Below, one piece after another: positions 32,217 through 34,829 of a stretch of DNA of 34,829 bases (the first letter of the stretch is position 1; the number at the start of each line of letters is the position of its first letter). The position numbers and the translations under genes are program-made. The notes beneath the pieces are model-generated. The model made no database searches. It saw nothing but the letters and a program-made list of their open reading frames with translations, and was not told the DNA's origin. This DNA comes from Sphingomonadales bacterium (GTDB lineage: Bacteria > Pseudomonadota > Alphaproteobacteria > Sphingomonadales > JAKSBY01). Location of the stretch: positions 1 through 34,829 of the forward strand of contig JAKSBY010000565.1 of assembly GCA_022360855.1 (NCBI GenBank), read 5' to 3'.

Positions 32217-33713
32217 TCATGGCTCGCCCATGGGGTTGCGCTGTCCTGACGGCGGGGAGCCTGACAGGCTCCGAAACACGGCCGCTTGAGATGTGCGGAA
32301 ACCGGTCACGGTTCCATCCTGGCTCAAGATGACGTCGGCCGTGAATTGCGGCCCAGTATGATAGGGCCAAACCTTGTGCGCCTCGAACCTGGTTGGCGAC
32401 ACCGGCAGCAACAGGAATTCAAGGGCACCCACTTCGAGGATGAAGCGCTTTCCTTGGCGGATGACGCGGCTGCGGCCAAAACCGGTATCTTCCTGATAAT
32501 CGCCTTCCAGCGGCGCCAGCCAGGCGCACTCTTGTTTGCTCAGATGCTCTCTGGGCGGATCGCACAGCTGTTTGCCACCGCCCGCCTCGTTTTGATATCG
32601 CAGGAACGTCTCGCTCCAATCCCGGCCGCCTCTTCCCAGGGCATGATCGATCAGCGTTTGAAAAATCATCCGCGGCAAAAACGGGTTGTCCGCATTCGCG
32701 AGGACGGAGACGGCGAAATCCAGGTCGGGGATCAGCCCGGTGATGGCGCGAAATCCGTCGATGGAACCGGTGTGGTAGACGATCCGATGCCCGCCATAAC
32801 GATGCGTGTACCAGCCGAGCCCATAGGCCGCATCCGTCACCTCGCCCGCGAAATCCCCCATGGCCTGCGACATCTCCGCCTCGGCAAACGGCCCTGTATC
32901 CGGCGTATGCGGAACATGGGCCTGCTGCAGGGTCTCCAACGGCAGCAGGGTTTCGCCGCCGGGGGTCTTGCCGGTCAGCAGAAACGAAAGCCACCGCGCC
33001 ATGTCAGACGCAGTGCTGTTGACCCCGCCGGCGGGCGCGGCGACATGATCCTCGTAGCGCCACGGGATGAGCCGGACCCGACCGTCGGTCGCGCGCAGAT
33101 GGGGATGCGCGAAGTTGCCGGCGGCCTGCGCCGCACGATGGCAGGCATTGGTGCGCCGCAGGCCGAGAGGCCGGCTTATGCGCTCCTTCAGAAACTCGGG
33201 CCAAGCCATGCCGGACGCCGCCTCCAGGACTTCGCCGAGCACCGTGAAGGCATCGGTGCAATAGCCATAGCCGTCGCGAAAAGCATGGCGAAAGGGCTGG
33301 TGCCGCATCCGCGCGATGAGGTCTTTGCGGTCCGCCGCCGCCTGCCTGTGCCGGCCTTCCGAGGGCAGAAGCCCGAGACGGTTGCAGAGTAGATCCCTGA
33401 CGGTGACCTCTTCGGTCGCCCGAGGGTCCGACAGGCGAAGCTCCGGCAGGAACCTCGGGACCGGGTCGTCCAGGCCGAGCCGCCCCTCCGCCTGCAACAT
33501 CAGGGCGGCGGTGACCGCAAACGGCTTGGAGCAGGAGGCCAGCGCGAACACGGTGTCGTCGTCGACGGCGGGCTGGCTGTCGACGCAACGGATCCCGTAG
33601 CCACCGGCAAACACCGTATCGCCGGCAACGACCGAGAGCGCCAGGGCCGGCTGCCGCCAGTCGTGCAACGCTTGCTCCACAAGAGTTTCTAAGGCGCAGC
33701 GATCGAAGTGCAT
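32217..33713 (-). CDS. Cytoplasmic serine hydrolase, beta-lactamase class C fold (third copy)
   Basis: 498 residues with SCSK (S60, K63) and HTG (H314-G316) motifs. The second motif, normally YxN, reads YCT (Y151-T153): the Tyr base is kept but Asn is replaced by Thr. There is no signal peptide, unlike the two other copies, so the enzyme is probably cytosolic. A C-terminal beta-rich domain (~380-498) follows the catalytic part. Relatives include D-aminopeptidase, esterase EstB and 6-aminohexanoate-dimer hydrolase. An AT-rich dyad similar to the one ahead of the M24 gene lies directly upstream, suggesting shared control by the neighbouring TetR protein. Confidence 0.89.
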   Translation of the reverse strand: MHFDRCALETLVEQALHDWRQPALALSVVAGDTVFAGGYGIRCVDSQPAVDDDTVFALASCSKPFAVTAALMLQAEGRLGLDDPVPRFLPELRLSDPRATEEVTVRDLLCNRLGLLPSEGRHRQAAADRKDLIARMRHQPFRHAFRDGYGYCTDAFTVLGEVLEAASGMAWPEFLKERISRPLGLRRTNACHRAAQAAGNFAHPHLRATDGRVRLIPWRYEDHVAAPAGGVNSTASDMARWLSFLLTGKTPGGETLLPLETLQQAHVPHTPDTGPFAEAEMSQAMGDFAGEVTDAAYGLGWYTHRYGGHRIVYHTGSIDGFRAITGLIPDLDFAVSVLANADNPFLPRMIFQTLIDHALGRGGRDWSETFLRYQNEAGGGKQLCDPPREHLSKQECAWLAPLEGDYQEDTGFGRSRVIRQGKRFILEVGALEFLLLPVSPTRFEAHKVWPYHTGPQFTADVILSQDGTVTGFRTSQAAVFRSLSGSPPSGQRNPMGEP

Positions 33714-33734
33714 GGCTGGTCAAAGCAAATAGAC

Positions 33735-33757
33735 ATAGAATTTATAATCTATATATA
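33735..33757. promoter_or_regulatory. AT-rich operator/promoter candidate ahead of the serine hydrolase
   Basis: ATAGA (33735-33739) and TCTAT (33748-33752) form a dyad, and TTTATAATCTATATATA (33741-33757) matches the site at 34575-34591 in 15 of 17 bases. It sits 22-44 bases ahead of the serine-hydrolase ATG, where a -10 region would be. A TetR operator is inferred. Confidence 0.45.
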
Positions 33758-33821
33758 ATGAAAAGAGAAATGTAATTAACCTGAAAAAACCTCGTCAAGC
33801 AGTAGCCAGAGGCTTTACAGT

Positions 33822-33844
33822 TTGAAATCTATCTGAAATTTCAA
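33822..33844. promoter_or_regulatory. Inverted repeat upstream of the tetR-type gene
   Basis: TTGAAAT (33822-33828) and ATTTCAA (33838-33844) form a perfect 7-bp dyad with a 9-base centre, 41 bases ahead of the TetR start codon. The position fits an autoregulatory operator. Its sequence differs from the two TATAAT-rich sites, so it may bind another protein. Confidence 0.4.
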
Positions 33845-33884
33845 CTACCCTCGCTCCAAGGGAGCGGGAGACCGGAACGAAGGC

Positions 33885-34496
33885 ATGCAGAAGACCAGGC
33901 GCTCACAGGAACAGCGGCGGCAGGAAACCCGAAGGCGATTGATTTCCGCCACCATTCAGGTGATCAACGAAAAAGGCTTCGCCGCCATGCGGACCGGCGA
34001 TATCACCAAAAAGGCGGGCGTGACCTGGGGCGCGGCACAGCATCTGTTCGGCGGCAAGGCGGAGCTTTTGACCCAGGTCGCTTCCGACGTCTCCGACACG
34101 CTGATCGATACTCTGGAGACCGATATCGACGCCGACCTGCCCGCCCGAGACAAGCTCGCGCTCATCATCGACCAGACCTGGGAACTCTACAGCAGCCGCA
34201 CCTACTTCGCCATGGTCGAGATCTTGCGAGGCACACGCAAGGATCCGAGCCTCCACGACAACATGGTCGACGCGCAGATCAAGATTACGAAGAAGATCGA
34301 GAAGCTTTGGGTCCGCATCTTCAAGGCGGACGAGATCGCGGAGCAGACCATCTTGCGGCTTTGCCACATCGTGACCCTCTATCTCGCCGGCCTCGCGGCA
34401 CGGAAAATCTACGCGATGCCAGCCACCGAAACCGAGCGCTATATCTCCTACATCAAAGACATGACAGCCGCCGAAATCGCCAGAAAGCATAGCTGA
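33885..34496 (+). CDS. TetR/AcrR-family transcriptional regulator
   Basis: 203 residues. N-terminal TetR helix-turn-helix (~11-57): RRRLISATIQVINEKGFAAM, TGDITKKAGVTWGAAQHLFG, KAELL. The C-terminal helical ligand domain (~75-200) is divergent, so the effector is unknown. The start lies downstream of GGGAGACCGGAACGAAGGC. It sits between the serine hydrolase (divergent) and the M24 gene (same strand), both of which have similar AT-rich sites upstream, so local repression of both is a reasonable inference. A 9-bp hairpin follows the stop. Confidence 0.92.
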   Translation: MQKTRRSQEQRRQETRRRLISATIQVINEKGFAAMRTGDITKKAGVTWGAAQHLFGGKAELLTQVASDVSDTLIDTLETDIDADLPARDKLALIIDQTWELYSSRTYFAMVEILRGTRKDPSLHDNMVDAQIKITKKIEKLWVRIFKADEIAEQTILRLCHIVTLYLAGLAARKIYAMPATETERYISYIKDMTAAEIARKHS

Positions 34497-34506
34497 GGCG
34501 GACACG

Positions 34507-34536
34507 CACCGGCCGAGTAGCCCCTCCCGGCCGGTG
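34507..34536 (+). terminator. Hairpin after the TetR gene, flanked by direct repeats
   Basis: CACCGGCCG (34507-34515) and CGGCCGGTG (34528-34536) form a perfect 9-bp stem with a 12-base loop, 11 bases after the stop codon. No T-run follows, so termination may be weak or Rho-assisted. The direct repeat GAGGCGGACAC flanks it (34495-34505, overlapping the stop codon, and 34543-34553). Confidence 0.5.
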
Positions 34537-34554
34537 GCAGACGAGGCGGACACA

Positions 34555-34591
34555 TTCACTCTATTTACATTAATTTTATAATGTATGTATA
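34555..34591 (+). promoter_or_regulatory. Promoter and overlapping operator of the M24 gene
   Basis: TTCACT (34555-34560) and TATAAT (34577-34582), separated by 16 bases, form a reasonable sigma-70 type promoter about 75 bases ahead of the M24 start. A dyad ACATTA (34567-34572)/TAATGT (34579-34584) overlaps the -10 box, and 34575-34591 matches the site ahead of the serine-hydrolase gene in 15 of 17 bases. This arrangement fits repression by the TetR protein encoded just upstream. Confidence 0.5.
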
Positions 34592-34665
34592 GTATCTGCA
34601 ACATGGCTGATCGCAACGACGCTCAGACATGAGTTGCCTGATCGAAGAGAATGAGACGAGCATCT

Positions 34666-34829
34666 ATGGCCAACGAACACGCCGCCCCGGCGCCCCGGAA
34701 GCTGCTTCCGTTTACGTCGGAGGAGTATCGGGGGCGGCTGGGTAAGATCCGGGCCGCCATGGGGGAGAGGGATTTGGACCTGCTGTTCCTTTCCGACCCG
34801 TGCAACATCTTCTATGCGACCGGGTATGA
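34666..34829 (+). CDS. M24 family metallopeptidase, ectoine hydrolase/creatinase type (5' end only)
   Basis: 54 complete codons are visible from the ATG at 34666; the rest is beyond the window. The segment FTSEEYRGRLGKIRAAMGER, then DLLFLSDPCNIFYATGY, is the N-terminal creatinase-like domain typical of aminopeptidase P, creatinase and especially ectoine hydrolase DoeA/EutD. The metal-binding pita-bread domain is not in view. There is no signal peptide. It follows the TetR gene, likely its repressor, by 169 bases. Whether it hydrolyses ectoine, creatine-like compounds or Xaa-Pro peptides cannot be decided from this part. Confidence 0.8.
   Translation, partial: MANEHAAPAPRKLLPFTSEEYRGRLGKIRAAMGERDLDLLFLSDPCNIFYATGY

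Noticed and set aside
5379-33713. Microcystin-type degradation cluster (mlrB-like serine hydrolases)
   Set aside because: No CAAX-type membrane protease (mlrA) or mlrC-type metallopeptidase is present; class C-fold hydrolases alone are not diagnostic.

Overview
The window looks like a chromosomal segment of a GC-rich, Gram-negative proteobacterium, most likely an alphaproteobacterium. It has three TonB-dependent outer-membrane receptors, a FecI/FecR-type sigma/anti-sigma pair, many signal peptides, and a fragment resembling an initiator tRNA. The lineage call is inferred from gene types and composition, not from a marker gene.

Layout. (1) Positions 1-1918: the 3' end of a glutamine-synthetase-family gene abutting an aldehyde dehydrogenase, consistent with gamma-glutamylation-type amine catabolism. 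(2) 1919-2274: a gene-free stretch with a decayed initiator-tRNA fragment, a possible edge of inserted DNA. (3) 2275-11090, all on the minus strand and read right to left: ECF sigma factor, FecR-like regulator, STN-TonB receptor, Tat-exported serine hydrolase, and a secreted beta-propeller/amidohydrolase fusion. This looks like one cell-surface-signalling operon that links uptake of a ligand to its hydrolysis. (4) 11698-22063: a second TonB receptor, an EutB-like PLP dehydratase, a secreted S33-type alpha/beta hydrolase, a NylA-like amidase, a secreted erythromycin-esterase-like protein and a second beta-lactamase-fold hydrolase. (5) 22149-30689: a third TonB receptor, a DUF819 membrane protein, a secreted S9 peptidase coupled to a lipoprotein amidohydrolase, and a DUF1611/DgcN protein (D-glutamate N-acetyltransferase family). 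(6) 30717-34829: a PchR-like AraC regulator with a possible Fur box upstream, a solitary type I-E CRISPR repeat, a cytoplasmic serine hydrolase, a TetR regulator, and the start of an M24 metallopeptidase of the ectoine-hydrolase/creatinase type.

How it may work together. The repeated theme is outer-membrane import plus hydrolysis of amide, peptide or lactam bonds: three TonB receptors, three SxxK serine hydrolases, two metal-dependent amidohydrolases, an S9 peptidase, an S33-type hydrolase, an amidase and an M24 enzyme. With DgcN (D-Glu) and DUF819 this suggests scavenging of unusual peptides, for example D-amino-acid-containing or isopeptide-linked ones such as murein fragments or siderophore-like peptides. 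No substrate can be proven from sequence, and this unifying view is inference. The most distinctive single observations are the lone I-E CRISPR repeat, the STN-TonB receptor with a second internal start and signal peptide, the similar AT-rich sites upstream of the two genes flanking the TetR gene, and a long inverted repeat upstream of the DUF819 gene.
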